NCBI RefSeq assembly: GCF_030409945.1
Contig: NZ_JAUFQV010000032.1
Span: forward strand, 1-64,000
Source: Vibrio tapetis subsp. quintayensis
GTDB lineage: Bacteria; Pseudomonadota; Gammaproteobacteria; Enterobacterales; Vibrionaceae
DNA length: 64,000 bases
Reading direction: 5' to 3'
Shown piece after piece: positions 44,664-54,918 of the stretch (position 1 is its first letter; each line of letters opens with the position of its first letter). Made by a program: the position numbers and the translations under genes. The notes below the pieces were generated by a model. It was not told where the DNA came from. It made no database searches and worked only from the letters and a program-made list of their open reading frames with translations.

Positions 44664-45851
44664 TTAGTTATAAGCACGAGCGAGAATCGCATTCCCTTTA
44701 TATTGGTAAACATGAGCATCATTGCTGATGAATACCGATTCGCCAGCTTTAAGAGTCCTAGTCTGTCCCTTTGAAGTTAGCACCGCCTCCCCCTCCACAC
44801 AGAGCAGAATTTCAGCACTGCGCAAATATTGTACGCTGCTAACTTCTGTTGCCGTAAGAATATCAAAACCAAAATCATCAACCGGAATTGGGTAACTCGC
44901 CTTCCCCTCTTTTAAAACAGGCTTAAGACGTATATCTTCCAATTTTATTGGTTCAAAAATAGTGTTATCAATCAGTTCTGGCACATCAATGTATTTAGGC
45001 GTGAGTCCTGCACGAAGTACGTTATCCGAATTGGCCATTATCTCAAGGCCGGTACCTTGAACATAGGCATGAGGTGTTTCCGCAAATAGAAACATTGCTT
45101 CGCCAGGTGCAAGCTCCACCGTGTTAAGCATAAATGGCGCAAAAAGACCTATATCGCCTGGATAGTGCTTTTTAAAATCCATGCTGTATTGCAGTGCTTC
45201 TCGCCCCTGCGCAGTTTTAGCTGGCCTCTCATAGGCCGCGTATAACTCTTCTAAGGCCCTGATTTTACGCTCTCCCTCTAAGGACATAATGGTCGTAAAA
45301 AACGCTTTTAGAGCGTCACTTCCTGCATCTGTTTTAAGCAAAGTTAACGCATTAGCCAGCGAAGGGATTTGAACTTCTTCAAACAGAGCAACAATGTCCG
45401 CAATTGGACGAAAACCATTCATCGCCTTGTAGAACGTCAATGCATAAACCAACTCAGGCTTGTGATTTGGGTCTTTATAATTACGATTTGAAGCATTGAG
45501 TGCGATTCCTTGAGCATTCTCTTGATGAAAACCGACTTCTGAGTTTTGCTTGTTCGGATGAACCTGAATGGATAGCGGGGTTTCGGCAGCAAGCACCTTA
45601 AAAAGGAAGGGTAATTCACCAAAACGTGCTGCGGTATAATCGCCCAATACTTGTGTTTTGTTTTCTTCAATTATGTGTGAAAGCAGCTCTCCTGATTCAC
45701 TCACTTTGGAGCATCCATTTGGGTGCGCCCCCATCCAGATCTCTGCTTGTGGTTCTTGGTTAGGGTTGGCAATGCCAAACAGTTTCTGGATAGAATCTAC
45801 ACTGCCCCATGCGTAGTTTTGAATCACGTTGTCGAGCTTATAAAGAGACAT
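44664..45851 (-). CDS. manA: Mannose-6-phosphate isomerase, class I
   Basis: A 395-residue zinc enzyme that converts mannose-6-phosphate to fructose-6-phosphate. Blocks are PFLFKVLAAETPLSIQVHPNK (zinc-binding Q and H) and DPNHKPELVYAL (zinc-binding E), with the later NSDNVLRAGLTPKYIDV containing the catalytic R. It is the last gene of the mannosylglycerate operon, 14 nt after glycerate kinase, where it processes the sugar half released by MngB. Confidence 0.94.
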   Translation of the reverse strand: MSLYKLDNVIQNYAWGSVDSIQKLFGIANPNQEPQAEIWMGAHPNGCSKVSESGELLSHIIEENKTQVLGDYTAARFGELPFLFKVLAAETPLSIQVHPNKQNSEVGFHQENAQGIALNASNRNYKDPNHKPELVYALTFYKAMNGFRPIADIVALFEEVQIPSLANALTLLKTDAGSDALKAFFTTIMSLEGERKIRALEELYAAYERPAKTAQGREALQYSMDFKKHYPGDIGLFAPFMLNTVELAPGEAMFLFAETPHAYVQGTGLEIMANSDNVLRAGLTPKYIDVPELIDNTIFEPIKLEDIRLKPVLKEGKASYPIPVDDFGFDILTATEVSSVQYLRSAEILLCVEGEAVLTSKGQTRTLKAGESVFISNDAHVYQYKGNAILARAYN

Positions 45852-45865
45852 TGCTATTTCTCACC

Positions 45866-47008
45866 TTAATCTGAAATTTTTGAACCAAGCTTTAACGTGG
45901 CTGCGATGTTACGAGCCGTGCGAGTAAGATTGCTATTCGCTTCTGCTAATACTTGTTGTAAAGGCTGTGGTGAACGAACCGTTGCAAAGGTACTGATGAT
46001 AGTGCCATAGAGTTCATCGATTTCCTGACCTAATGATCCTGCAATACCAATCGTTGGGATACCTTTAGATTGCGCTCTTTTCGCTATACCAAAAGGCGTT
46101 TTACCTTGCAGGGTTTGATTATCCATTTGACCTTCACCGGTGATCACAAGATCTGCGCCTTGCAACACGGTATCTGCATCAAGGGCATCCAACACCATCT
46201 CAATACCTTGCTTGATCTGAATCTCAAATATCAGGGATAGCCCCATCGGTGTGCCACCAGCGGCACCAAACCCTGATGACATTGCATGATTGACGGAGGT
46301 TTGCTTAGCACTCACCGCCGCAAAGTGTGCAATGGCATTATCGAGCGATTTTACTAATTCTGGCGACGCCCCTTTTTGAGGCCCAAATACATGGCTAGCA
46401 CCCTGTTCACCTATCAGTGGATTTGCAACATCACATGCAACAATAAACTCCACCTCTTTGCTTCGAGGATGAATATTCGACAAATCTATCTGAGCGATAT
46501 CCGCCAGCACGGCACCGCCAAAAGGAAGTTCATTGCCTTGGCTATCAAGCAGTTTTGCCCCCATTGCCTGTACAATACCCGCACCAGCGTCATTGGTTGC
46601 ACTACCGCCAAGACCAAGCAGAATCTTAGTTACGCCAAGGTTTAACGCTTCATTGATCAGCTCGCCAGTTCCATAGCTCGTCGTTATCGCTGGGTTACGT
46701 TGCTCGGGAGAAATGAGGTCCAATCCGGACGCTGCGGCAAATTCGATCAACGCAGTTTGACCCTTGTCTAAAAGCGCCCACTTTGCATCGACCAACTCAC
46801 CCAAAGGCCCAGTCACCTGAGATTGTCGAACTTCGCCATCTAGCCCTTGTAGCAAGACGTCAACCGTACCTTCACCACCATCAGCTAGGGGTAAGTGGAT
46901 ATAATCCGCATGAGGAAACACCTCAGAAAACCCCGCTTCAATACATTCACACACTTGCTTAGCGGACAGTGATTCTTTAAATGAATCAGGAGCAATTACA
47001 ATCTTCAT
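45866..47008 (-). CDS. Glycerate kinase
   Basis: A 380-residue GarK/GlxK-type kinase with the start MKIVIAPDSFKESLSA and later GLGGSATNDAGAGIVQAMG, the family signature. It phosphorylates D-glycerate to 2-phosphoglycerate, the entry to lower glycolysis. Placed after mngB, it handles the glycerate half of mannosylglycerate. The E. coli mng operon as I know it lacks this gene. Confidence 0.92.
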   Translation of the reverse strand: MKIVIAPDSFKESLSAKQVCECIEAGFSEVFPHADYIHLPLADGGEGTVDVLLQGLDGEVRQSQVTGPLGELVDAKWALLDKGQTALIEFAAASGLDLISPEQRNPAITTSYGTGELINEALNLGVTKILLGLGGSATNDAGAGIVQAMGAKLLDSQGNELPFGGAVLADIAQIDLSNIHPRSKEVEFIVACDVANPLIGEQGASHVFGPQKGASPELVKSLDNAIAHFAAVSAKQTSVNHAMSSGFGAAGGTPMGLSLIFEIQIKQGIEMVLDALDADTVLQGADLVITGEGQMDNQTLQGKTPFGIAKRAQSKGIPTIGIAGSLGQEIDELYGTIISTFATVRSPQPLQQVLAEANSNLTRTARNIAATLKLGSKISD

Positions 47009-47052
47009 CGTCTTTTACCTAATCCGCCCGGCAATGCGGGCGGATACATTGA

Positions 47053-49692
47053 TTAAAACTCAATCTGGAATGATTTAGCTTGGCAAGGCATAAGTGTACC
47101 GAAAGATTGTGCACGTTCGACTGTATCTAGAGTGCGCTCATCCAGACTGACTTTTTCCCAAGCCGTGATGGTTTTAGCAAACTCAATGCCATCTTCGATA
47201 TCTCCCTGCTCTGCTGGATTATAGACACGAACGATTAACGCATCTCTATCTTCTGCTTTCTTCAATACGCTCAGTACAGCGCCTTTTTGCTCTTTCTTTA
47301 GTAAAGAGTAAGTAAGCGGCTTATCTTGTACCCCAACATTTAGCTTCATTGCATTATACGGGATCTTGTTATAGCACTGGATTGGGGTCACATTATCACG
47401 CGCTTCGGCCATAATATTGGCGTCAATGTGGTTGCCTGAGAATCCAAATAGAGCAAATTCACACACGATTTTACCGCGAGTCTGAGAGTCTGGTGTTGGG
47501 ATCTTAATGCCCGATGGACGACCCGGACGAAGGAGTAAATTTTCTTTACCCAGAACACCGACACCTCGCACTAGAGTGAGAGCAAAAGTATCTCGTTCTT
47601 CATTTTTCTTTGAAGAGATCACTTCAAACTCACGCAATCCGTTGGTCATCAACGCAATGCCACCAGTTTGATTCTCAACCGCAGCAAAGTTCATTAGCTG
47701 ATACACTGGCACTGGTGCTTCTTTCCATTTTTCCTCTTCCCAAACGGCCATCGCTGGATCGTTGGTTGGACGAGTAATGAGGCCAAACTGATTATCCGCG
47801 ACAACATTTTCAGAGACGAACGGCGTTGGCACGAGAACACGAATACGGTGGTCGTCAGCTTGATTATCGAGTTCCATGCGGATCTCAATACGACGTGACC
47901 CTTGTTTAAGCACAACTTGACAATCCACATCGACAAAGCCGTTTTGGCCGGAACGATCTTCTCGCTCTTGTAGGTTGGCAGGAACGTTCATTCGCAGCGA
48001 AATATGAGCGACTGACTGAAAACCTTCGTGCTTGATGCTGGTCTGCGCTTTAAACTCATCGGAGTACAGTAGCCACTCTTGACGAGAAGGCGAATAGTCA
48101 TACTCATCACCATCGTCCGAACCATCTTCAATGCGCAGCACTTGATCAAACGTCATCTCGGTGTCTTTATCAAATACGGTGAGTGTGCCGTTATCATTAA
48201 CATTAATGCGATAGAATTCGTTCTCTAGGAGATGATCTTTTTGAGAGGCCACTTTTACATTACCTTTCTCATTCCCCTGTACGTGCAAAGTCGTGAAACC
48301 CATCGCCGGTACTGAGTGCTTAACTTGAATGTCATACTCAATGAAAGGGTCATAGTTGCCGTAGTGAACAATTTGACGATCGATCTTACCTGGGTCAATG
48401 ATGCGTTGATCTTGGATGAAGTAGTCAACAGCATTTCCGTTGTCATCAAACAAATTAAACTGTTCTGCACGGATGGTAATGGTGGTGTTAATTACTTCTT
48501 CACGCTCATACGGAGACAGGTTGAAGAAAGCCAATTTGTCGCAACCTTCTCTCGCGGGCATATGGTCAACGATTTTACGTTGATAGAAATTAATAAGGTT
48601 GGTTGCCATGTCGTCCGCTAGGATATAGCGGTTGAGGATTTCAGCATGAACCTTATCGCTACAGCAACAGCCAATTGAGTCGTGAGCATGGTTCTTCATA
48701 CTCTCTTTCCACATCTTTTCAATCAAGCCGTGGTGGTACTCAAAACCTAATGACCATGCAATCGAGGCCAGTGGTTCAAGGATGTTTACTATCTTGTTCT
48801 CTACCTCAGCATGGATCAGTTTGATGTCCATACGAGTGGAAGATATGGTGCGGTGGACGCGCATGTACTTCCCGTCGTTAAACTCTCCTTTCACCGTATC
48901 GAGGTTGCTACGCTCTTCACGAACGCGTTCAAACACCTCCTCAAAACGGCTCATCGTAAACTCACGTTCTGGGTAGATTTCACGTAACTTATCCATCACC
49001 TCAAAAATGTCTTTTTGGATAGGCATCTGGTCATGACCATTAGGTAACAAAATGTCTTTAGTAACGGACGGTTTTTCTAAAACGGGGAAATATTTGTCAA
49101 GTCGAGCACGTAGACCTTCCTCATCTTGAGGTAGGTATTTACCAATGGCGTAACCAAGAGGAAGTACTTGCGCTAATACTTCTGACCCATCATTCGATTG
49201 CCAGACAAATTCGGTTTTATCGGTACCGTGACGCTCAGAACACCCCCGCCAAAACATAGTAGTATCGATGCCGAAACCATTATAAATCATAGGTAATTGA
49301 GAGCTCATCGAGAACGAATCTGGCAGATAACCAATTTTCATGGGTTCTCCCAACTCAAGGCAGTCGCGCAGGCCATACATCATATTACGGACGATAGACT
49401 CACCAGATACCTGCATAGTGTCCGTTTGCGAATACCAAGGACCGACAATCAACTTACCGGCTTCAGCTAATGCTTTTACTCGCTTTTTGTTCTCAGGCTT
49501 GATGGCGAAGTAATCTTCAAGAACGGCTGTCTGACCATCAAGAACGTAGTATTTGTATTCTGGATCACTCTCCAGACGTTGCATGATCTCTTCCATGTTG
49601 TTCACAAGTAGAATTCGAGACTCTTCCGTTGTGAAATACCATTCACGATCCCAATGCATATGTGGCGTGATATGAACGCGTGATGTAATCAT
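47053..49692 (-). CDS. mngB: GH38 mannosylglycerate hydrolase (MngB)
   Basis: An 879-residue alpha-mannosidase, normal for MngB. Zinc ligands H11, H13 and D15 lie in HMHWDREWY and the nucleophile is D125 in [10 protein letters not shown]. It cleaves 2-O-(6-phospho-mannosyl)-glycerate to mannose-6-phosphate and glycerate. No signal peptide, consistent with a phosphorylated cytoplasmic substrate delivered by the PTS. The specificity is strongly supported by neighbours: PTS genes, glycerate kinase and ManA. Confidence 0.92.
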   Translation of the reverse strand: MITSRVHITPHMHWDREWYFTTEESRILLVNNMEEIMQRLESDPEYKYYVLDGQTAVLEDYFAIKPENKKRVKALAEAGKLIVGPWYSQTDTMQVSGESIVRNMMYGLRDCLELGEPMKIGYLPDSFSMSSQLPMIYNGFGIDTTMFWRGCSERHGTDKTEFVWQSNDGSEVLAQVLPLGYAIGKYLPQDEEGLRARLDKYFPVLEKPSVTKDILLPNGHDQMPIQKDIFEVMDKLREIYPEREFTMSRFEEVFERVREERSNLDTVKGEFNDGKYMRVHRTISSTRMDIKLIHAEVENKIVNILEPLASIAWSLGFEYHHGLIEKMWKESMKNHAHDSIGCCCSDKVHAEILNRYILADDMATNLINFYQRKIVDHMPAREGCDKLAFFNLSPYEREEVINTTITIRAEQFNLFDDNGNAVDYFIQDQRIIDPGKIDRQIVHYGNYDPFIEYDIQVKHSVPAMGFTTLHVQGNEKGNVKVASQKDHLLENEFYRINVNDNGTLTVFDKDTEMTFDQVLRIEDGSDDGDEYDYSPSRQEWLLYSDEFKAQTSIKHEGFQSVAHISLRMNVPANLQEREDRSGQNGFVDVDCQVVLKQGSRRIEIRMELDNQADDHRIRVLVPTPFVSENVVADNQFGLITRPTNDPAMAVWEEEKWKEAPVPVYQLMNFAAVENQTGGIALMTNGLREFEVISSKKNEERDTFALTLVRGVGVLGKENLLLRPGRPSGIKIPTPDSQTRGKIVCEFALFGFSGNHIDANIMAEARDNVTPIQCYNKIPYNAMKLNVGVQDKPLTYSLLKKEQKGAVLSVLKKAEDRDALIVRVYNPAEQGDIEDGIEFAKTITAWEKVSLDERTLDTVERAQSFGTLMPCQAKSFQIEF

Positions 49693-49765
49693 TTTTTGTA
49701 CCTTTAAAGACGGTTAGCTGTGCGACCTAAATTGACTTGTAGCCTTGGATTAGCGCTGCGGGTTG

Positions 49766-50329
49766 TTAGCCAAATACCTTGGACATAATCGAACTCAAGA
49801 ACCCTTTTTTCTCAGGTGTTGGCTTTTCAACGTTTGGCTGCTGTAGAGCGACTTCTGGTTTGGCGATAGGCTCGTGCTCATCATTAAGTAATGCAAAGAT
49901 TTCCTCAGCGGTGGTGGCCTTTAGAACCGCTTCACGCACATCATCATCCACTAGCGTGCTGGTTAGCTCGGTAAGCAATTGCATATGAGTTGAACCTGCT
50001 TCAGCATTTGGAATAGCAATCAAGAAGATAAGGTTTACATCTTCTTCTTCATCAATGCCTTGCCATTTAAGGTCTTGGGTAAGCGTTGCAACCGCAAACG
50101 CCGCTTCTTTTACCGCATCGGTTTTACCGTGTGGAACCGCAAGACCTTCACCGAGAGCCGTAGCGCCATGCTCTTCACGCTCAAATACCGCTTGCAGATA
50201 TTCGGCCTTATCGTGAAGCTTTCCTTGTTGATGTAACTGTTCAGCTAGAGTTTCAATAGCCGCATCACGGCTTTTAAAAGTTGTTCGAAGGTTAATAAGT
50301 GATGCGTTAGTAAGAGTTGTAAGATTCAT
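49766..50329 (-). CDS. PTS fructose-family EIIA component
   Basis: A 187-residue phosphocarrier. The EIIA-Fru domain (about 1-147) has phospho-acceptor H67 in GEGLAVPHGKT. A charged, proline-rich tail of about 40 residues ends in a short amphipathic KKGFLSSIMSKVFG that might touch the membrane. In E. coli the IIA is fused in MngA; here it is a separate gene, divergent from the IIBC partner and first in the operon with mngB. No HPr-like domain. Confidence 0.92.
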   Translation of the reverse strand: MNLTTLTNASLINLRTTFKSRDAAIETLAEQLHQQGKLHDKAEYLQAVFEREEHGATALGEGLAVPHGKTDAVKEAAFAVATLTQDLKWQGIDEEEDVNLIFLIAIPNAEAGSTHMQLLTELTSTLVDDDVREAVLKATTAEEIFALLNDEHEPIAKPEVALQQPNVEKPTPEKKGFLSSIMSKVFG

Positions 50330-50393
50330 AGTGTTCGCCCCGTGTTCACATTGATCTGTATTGTCTGTTTAGTTGCCTTCAATAATACCAATC

Positions 50394-50477
50394 AAATACA
50401 AATAAACCATGACCAAGATCTCATAAGTGTCACAATATGTATTAAAATAGCCTTAATAAGCACTATTTGTATCTTTA
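50394..50477. promoter_or_regulatory. Candidate MngR operators upstream of PTS IIA and regulator 1
   Basis: AAATACAAATA (50394-50404) and ATTTGTATCTTTA (50465-50477, minus-strand GATACAAAT) share the core ATACAAAT with the site at 51441. They lie in the divergent gap that serves both the IIA-mngB operon and the first regulator gene. Confidence 0.45.
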
Positions 50478-50591
50478 TTGAATTGTTATCTGCTTAAATA
50501 TTAGTATCATCGTTGGCAAGGTGTGTGAGCATTCGCTCGACGAAAGCAACCATATTGGCTTAAAAAGATTATGTAACCTTCTGGGGATAAG

Positions 50592-51335
50592 ATGACAAGA
50601 TTACCTATGTATCGAAGAATTGCTGACGCGATCAGAGAAAAGATAAGCCATGGTGTTTACAAGGTCGGTGAAGCGCTCCCAACTGAAGCTCAACTTAGAG
50701 AAGAGTTCTCCGTTAGCCGTGTCACCGTGCGCCAAGCACTTAAGTTGCTGACAGAAAATGAGGAACTCGAAAGCATTCAAGGCAGTGGAACGTACGTCAA
50801 AGAAAGTAAAATCAACTACAACATTTACCAACAAAGTAGCTTTGCAGAGAAGTGGGCGCACTTAGAAGGCGTCACCCATAGTGACGTGCTGTCATTTAAG
50901 GTGAAATCAGCTTCGCTAACGATGGCAGAACATTTAGACATTAATGAGGGAGAGCAGATTTTCTATGTTATGCGAGTACGCTTTCTGGACGATATAGCCA
51001 TAGCAGTTGAAGAGACATGGATGCCAACAAAGCTCTTTCCTGATCTTAGCTATCAAGTCATGCAGGGTTCTAAATACAGTTATATTGAGAAGCAAAAAGG
51101 CATGGTGATAGACAGAAGCGAACAAGAAATTGTTCCTGTACTAGCAGCAAAAGACGTGGCCACACTGCTAGGCATCGATCCAGCAATGCCCGTTATTGAA
51201 AAACGCACGCGAGGCTATCTTCACGACGATACCGTTTTTGAATACAGTCGAAACTATTTTACTACCAACAACTATAGATTTACGCTTACATCAAAACGCC
51301 AAAGTGAAAACACACCTTATCTTAGCGCTATTTGA
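50592..51335 (+). CDS. GntR/UTRA-family regulator (MngR-like, copy 1)
   Basis: A 247-residue HutC-type regulator. Winged helix in residues 1-70 (LPTEAQLREEFSVSRVTVRQ), then the UTRA effector domain (about 90-240) with the family end VFEYSRNYFTTNNYRFTL. It likely represses the mannosylglycerate genes until the phosphorylated sugar binds. It is nearly identical in large parts to the second copy at 53406. GGGGATAAG precedes the ATG. Confidence 0.9.
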   Translation: MTRLPMYRRIADAIREKISHGVYKVGEALPTEAQLREEFSVSRVTVRQALKLLTENEELESIQGSGTYVKESKINYNIYQQSSFAEKWAHLEGVTHSDVLSFKVKSASLTMAEHLDINEGEQIFYVMRVRFLDDIAIAVEETWMPTKLFPDLSYQVMQGSKYSYIEKQKGMVIDRSEQEIVPVLAAKDVATLLGIDPAMPVIEKRTRGYLHDDTVFEYSRNYFTTNNYRFTLTSKRQSENTPYLSAI

Positions 51336-51440
51336 CGACTAAACTTAATACAAGAGTAGTCAACTTAAACCATTAATTTTCAGCTAGGTCGTTCTCACAT
51401 CTAATTTTGCACTTATTTGTTACAATCAAAAATAACACCA

Positions 51441-51478
51441 ATTTGATACAAATAATACAACTTGTGATTTTTGTCACA
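51441..51478 (+). promoter_or_regulatory. MngR-like operator and CRP site before PTS IIBC
   Basis: ATTTGATACAAAT (51441-51453) is a palindrome with a 3-bp centre. TGTGATTTTTGTCACA (51463-51478) is a perfect TGTGA-N6-TCACA CRP site. The start codon is at 51567. Confidence 0.65.
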
Positions 51479-51566
51479 GCCAAACAAAACAAATTAGGCG
51501 AGTATATAATCATTGAGCGGACCATACAGTGCTCAAATGACTAGAGACGACGCAAAGGAGCAACAG

Positions 51567-53189
51567 ATGAAAATCTTAGCGATTACAGCATGTACTGCCG
51601 GTGTAGCCCACACCTACATGGCAGCCAAGAATTTAGAGAAAAAAGCAATCGCTCGCGGTTGGGAAATTAAGGTAGAAAAACAAGGTGCAAATGGCCTTGA
51701 TGGCAAAATAACAGCACAAGACGTTGCTGAAGCTGACGGTATAATCTACGCCGTAGATGTTGGCGTCGTCGAAGCCGAGCGCTTTGAAGGCCTAACTTCT
51801 GTTCACGGTAAAGTCAAAGACGGCATCAAGGCTGCCGATGACATGCTGGATGCGCTTGAAGAGAAGATCAAAGCAGGCGGATCCAAAGCAACAACCACTG
51901 CTGCAAACAAATTTGCAGAGGAAGAAGAGAGCAACGACAACATGATCGTTAGCTTTTTAAAACTTTGGTATAAAGGCGCCCTATCAGGCGTATCGCACAT
52001 CATCCCTCTTGTTATAATCGGTGGTCTTTGTGTAGGTTTACTTAACCTATTCTTCGGCTACGATTACACCCACCTTTATGACGAAGCGATACTGGTAGAG
52101 TACACCGGCAAAACCTATGTTGATCTTGGCATTATCAATGCTTCAGAAGGGTTAGCCAACAGTGAAATCAGTGCCATTAAGAAAGAAGTTTATGCTGCAA
52201 TTGCTGAGCCAGAAGCTAAGGCCCAATTTGAGTCTTCGTTCCAAGGCATTGCTCACTTCCTTTATTACAGTACGTTAAAAGCTTTCAATCCATTGTTAAT
52301 CTGTGTGCTGGCTGCATTTACAGCTTACGGCATGGTTGGTAAGCCGGGACTCGCCCCAGGTTTTGTCGGTGGTTTCGTCGCTGTCGGTGGTAGTTTTGGT
52401 AAAATTTCAATCGTCACTGGCGGTTTCCTAGGCGGCTTGGTAGCGGGCGCTGCAGCGGCAATGTTTGTGATGCTGGTGCGACAAATCAAAGTGCCGCAAG
52501 TACTTGAATCCGTCAAGATGATCATCATCACACCGCTATTAGCCGGTATTGCAACCTTACTCTTTATGTATGCAGGCCCTGGCAAGTTTTTCGCTCTTCT
52601 TAACTCAGGCCTAGTTGATTGGCTAACGTCAATGGGTACCGGCAACCTACTGGTTCTTGGTTTCATTCTTGGCGCTATGGCATGTTTCGATATGGGTGGC
52701 CCGGTGAACAAAGCGGCGTACTTGTTCTGTATCGGCGTAGGTACAAGTGGTGACTTCGCTGGCGATGCATCTATCTTCTATGCAGCCTTTACTGCGGCTA
52801 AATGTATTCCTGGTATGTCTCTTGGGATCATGTCGGTTGTCTTCAAACGCTTCTTTGACAAAGAAGACCGCTTGGCTGGCCCATCAACCGCTATCTTAGG
52901 TTTCTGTGGGATTACTGAAGGCGCGATCCCTTACGCTGTAAAAGATCCAATGCGCATCATCCCAGCTCATATGATTGGTGGTGGTATTGCTGCAGGTTTA
53001 ATTCTTTCATCAAAAATTACTATTGGCACCGTTGCAGGTGGCGCAGTATTCATGCTACCAGTAATTGGCAACCCTACGGCTTGGCTAGCTTACTTCGTCA
53101 TTGGCATTGCAGTCTCTATGGCACTGACCATCGGATTAAAAATGGTCGCACAACACAAAGAGAAGAAGCTCTCTACCGCTAAAGCATAA
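51567..53189 (+). CDS. PTS mannosylglycerate-type EIIBC (MngA-like)
   Basis: A 540-residue inner-membrane sugar transporter of the fructose family. The IIB domain (1-105) has the phospho-acceptor C8 in TACTAGVAHTYM. A short linker leads to the IIC channel (about 130-530) with ten or so helices and the blocks FDMGGPVNKAAYLF and FCGITEGAIPYAVKDP. The start at 51567 (MKILAITAC) is set by GGAG 6 nt upstream; the frame is open 18 codons further. With EIIA it matches the IIABC parts of MngA. The substrate is inferred from mngB. Confidence 0.9.
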   Translation: MKILAITACTAGVAHTYMAAKNLEKKAIARGWEIKVEKQGANGLDGKITAQDVAEADGIIYAVDVGVVEAERFEGLTSVHGKVKDGIKAADDMLDALEEKIKAGGSKATTTAANKFAEEEESNDNMIVSFLKLWYKGALSGVSHIIPLVIIGGLCVGLLNLFFGYDYTHLYDEAILVEYTGKTYVDLGIINASEGLANSEISAIKKEVYAAIAEPEAKAQFESSFQGIAHFLYYSTLKAFNPLLICVLAAFTAYGMVGKPGLAPGFVGGFVAVGGSFGKISIVTGGFLGGLVAGAAAAMFVMLVRQIKVPQVLESVKMIIITPLLAGIATLLFMYAGPGKFFALLNSGLVDWLTSMGTGNLLVLGFILGAMACFDMGGPVNKAAYLFCIGVGTSGDFAGDASIFYAAFTAAKCIPGMSLGIMSVVFKRFFDKEDRLAGPSTAILGFCGITEGAIPYAVKDPMRIIPAHMIGGGIAAGLILSSKITIGTVAGGAVFMLPVIGNPTAWLAYFVIGIAVSMALTIGLKMVAQHKEKKLSTAKA

Positions 53190-53217
53190 GACTAATTTAA
53201 ACTAACAACGCTCCAAA

Positions 53218-53250
53218 AACTCCAAGTATCCCCCGCTTGGAGTTTTTTTT
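53218..53250 (+). terminator. Rho-independent terminator after PTS IIBC
   Basis: ACTCCAAG and CTTGGAGT pair and are followed by eight T. Confidence 0.88.
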
Positions 53251-53405
53251 GCTTGCACACTGTCAAGTTCATCATAAATGTATTATCTGTTAGATCATTC
53301 TAAAACCATTTCTTGTACTCACAGCTTTAATTCGTATTATTTACCTTTGTCGGTGGTCACAGAGTTGTTATCATCAATCTCTCTTGTATTAATTTCGAGG
53401 TTTTC

Positions 53406-54122
53406 ATGGCAAGACTGCCCCTGTATCGCAAAATAGCTGACGCCATTCGAGAAAAAATTAGCAGCAAGATTTATAAAGTAGGTGAATCCCTCCCAACAGA
53501 GGCGCAGCTATGCGAAGAGTTCTCTGCCAGCCGTGTAACCGTTAGACAAGCACTGAAATTGCTAATCGAAAACGAAGAACTAGAAAGCATTCAGGGTAGC
53601 GGCACGTATGTATTAGAAAGCAAAGTTAATTACGACATCTATCAACAGAGTAGCTTTGCCGAAAAATGGGCACATTTAGATGCCGTAACACATAGTGATG
53701 TCATTGCTTTTGAAATTCAATCAGCCTCGCTGACGATGGCAGAGCACCTAGATATTTCTGAAGGCCAGCGTATATTCTACGTGAAGCGTGTACGTTTTTT
53801 AGATGAAAACCCGATCACTGTGGAAGAGACTTGGATGCCGGTTGAGATGTTCCCTGACCTCACCTACCAAGTTATGCAAGGTTCAAAATATGAATACATA
53901 GAAAAGCAAAAGCGGTTAGTTATAGATAGAAGTGAGCAAGAACTTGTGCCTATTCTGCCTTCAGAAGATATTGCCGAGAAGTTAGGCATTAGCCCAACAG
54001 ATCCTATTATTGAAAAACGTACTCGTGGTTACTTACTGGGCGATATCGTGTTTGAGTATAGCCGCAACTATTTTACTACCAATGGATACAAATTCACTTT
54101 AGTTTCAAAACGACAACATTAA
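53406..54122 (+). CDS. GntR/UTRA-family regulator (MngR-like, copy 2)
   Basis: A 238-residue paralogue of the regulator at 50592, with the same winged helix (SLPTEAQLCEEFSASRVTVRQ) and UTRA domain (QSSFAEKWAHLDAVTHSDV) and the same end. It has its own promoter after the IIBC terminator and its own terminator. No ATACAAAT element was found before it, so it may not be under the same control. The two regulators flank the IIBC gene. Confidence 0.9.
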   Translation: MARLPLYRKIADAIREKISSKIYKVGESLPTEAQLCEEFSASRVTVRQALKLLIENEELESIQGSGTYVLESKVNYDIYQQSSFAEKWAHLDAVTHSDVIAFEIQSASLTMAEHLDISEGQRIFYVKRVRFLDENPITVEETWMPVEMFPDLTYQVMQGSKYEYIEKQKRLVIDRSEQELVPILPSEDIAEKLGISPTDPIIEKRTRGYLLGDIVFEYSRNYFTTNGYKFTLVSKRQH

Positions 54123-54259
54123 ACTTTATTTGTATAACACGTGAGCTATTAATAAGCCGAAGCCAATACTTAAACTAATACCTGATACCTAAAGTGGCTA
54201 ACGTTAATCAAGCGGTGCACCTCTGCTGGACAAACCATGCTCATCACGCTACAGATTGC

Positions 54260-54299
54260 AAAAAGCCCCTTACACGCCAAAACGTTAAGGAGCTTTTTA
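54260..54299. terminator. Bidirectional terminator between regulator 2 and HAD gene
   Basis: AAAAAGC-CCTTA pairs with TAAGG-GCTTTTT with one interruption, between convergent genes. Confidence 0.7.
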
Positions 54300-54327
54300 A
54301 GTTGAGGCTATTCTCTATTTGGCTATT

Positions 54328-54918
54328 CTAAACCGGATAAAACACCAGCTCATCCCCCTCTACCATAATACAGTCCATACCTGCTGCGTGCGCTGCACTT
54401 TTGCCTAATGCCGTATCTTCAAACACCACACATTGCTTGGCGGAAAGCCCTAGCTTTTCTGCCGCTAATAAAAAGGTATCGGGTGCTGGTTTGTGGTTTT
54501 CTACATCACAAGCGGTTACAACGGCATCGAGTAAAGGCAGTAGATTTCGACCTTCTAATAAACGGGAAGCACTTTGGCTCATGCTGCCAGTGCCGACGGC
54601 TATTTTCTTCTTGCCTTGATATTGGTTCAAGATTTCATTTGTCGATGGGATCAACTCACCAAAATCTTTAATATCCGCAAAGAGCGCCATTTTCTTCGCA
54701 GCGACGGTTTTTGCATCGTGATTCAAACCATAACGTTTGTTCATTTCTAGTAGAATTTTACCACTCGGCATCCCGCCCATGCTATGGACCCAATCCCGAT
54801 CAAACGGAATATCGAAATACGCCGCGGCTTGTGCCCATGCATCTAAGTGAGATGGCATCGTATCGATTAAGGTGCCATCCATGTCAAAAATCAAACCTTG
54901 GTAACGAGATAAATCCAA
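54328..54918 (-). CDS. HAD-superfamily phosphatase (YqaB-like)
   Basis: A 196-residue hydrolase. Motif I FDMDGTLIDTMPSH has both catalytic D residues; motif II is VGTGS, K is present in NHKPAPDT and motif III is VFEDTALG. It is closest in pattern to beta-phosphoglucomutase-like sugar phosphatases such as YqaB, which act on fructose-1-phosphate and related esters. A role in clearing sugar phosphates from the adjacent PTS is possible but unproven. Confidence 0.87.
   Translation of the reverse strand: MDLSRYQGLIFDMDGTLIDTMPSHLDAWAQAAAYFDIPFDRDWVHSMGGMPSGKILLEMNKRYGLNHDAKTVAAKKMALFADIKDFGELIPSTNEILNQYQGKKKIAVGTGSMSQSASRLLEGRNLLPLLDAVVTACDVENHKPAPDTFLLAAEKLGLSAKQCVVFEDTALGKSAAHAAGMDCIMVEGDELVFYPV

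Noticed and set aside
52325-52711. Minus-strand open frame of 128 codons inside PTS IIBC
   Set aside because: Shadow of the IIC coding sequence; low-complexity, proline- and isoleucine-rich translation.
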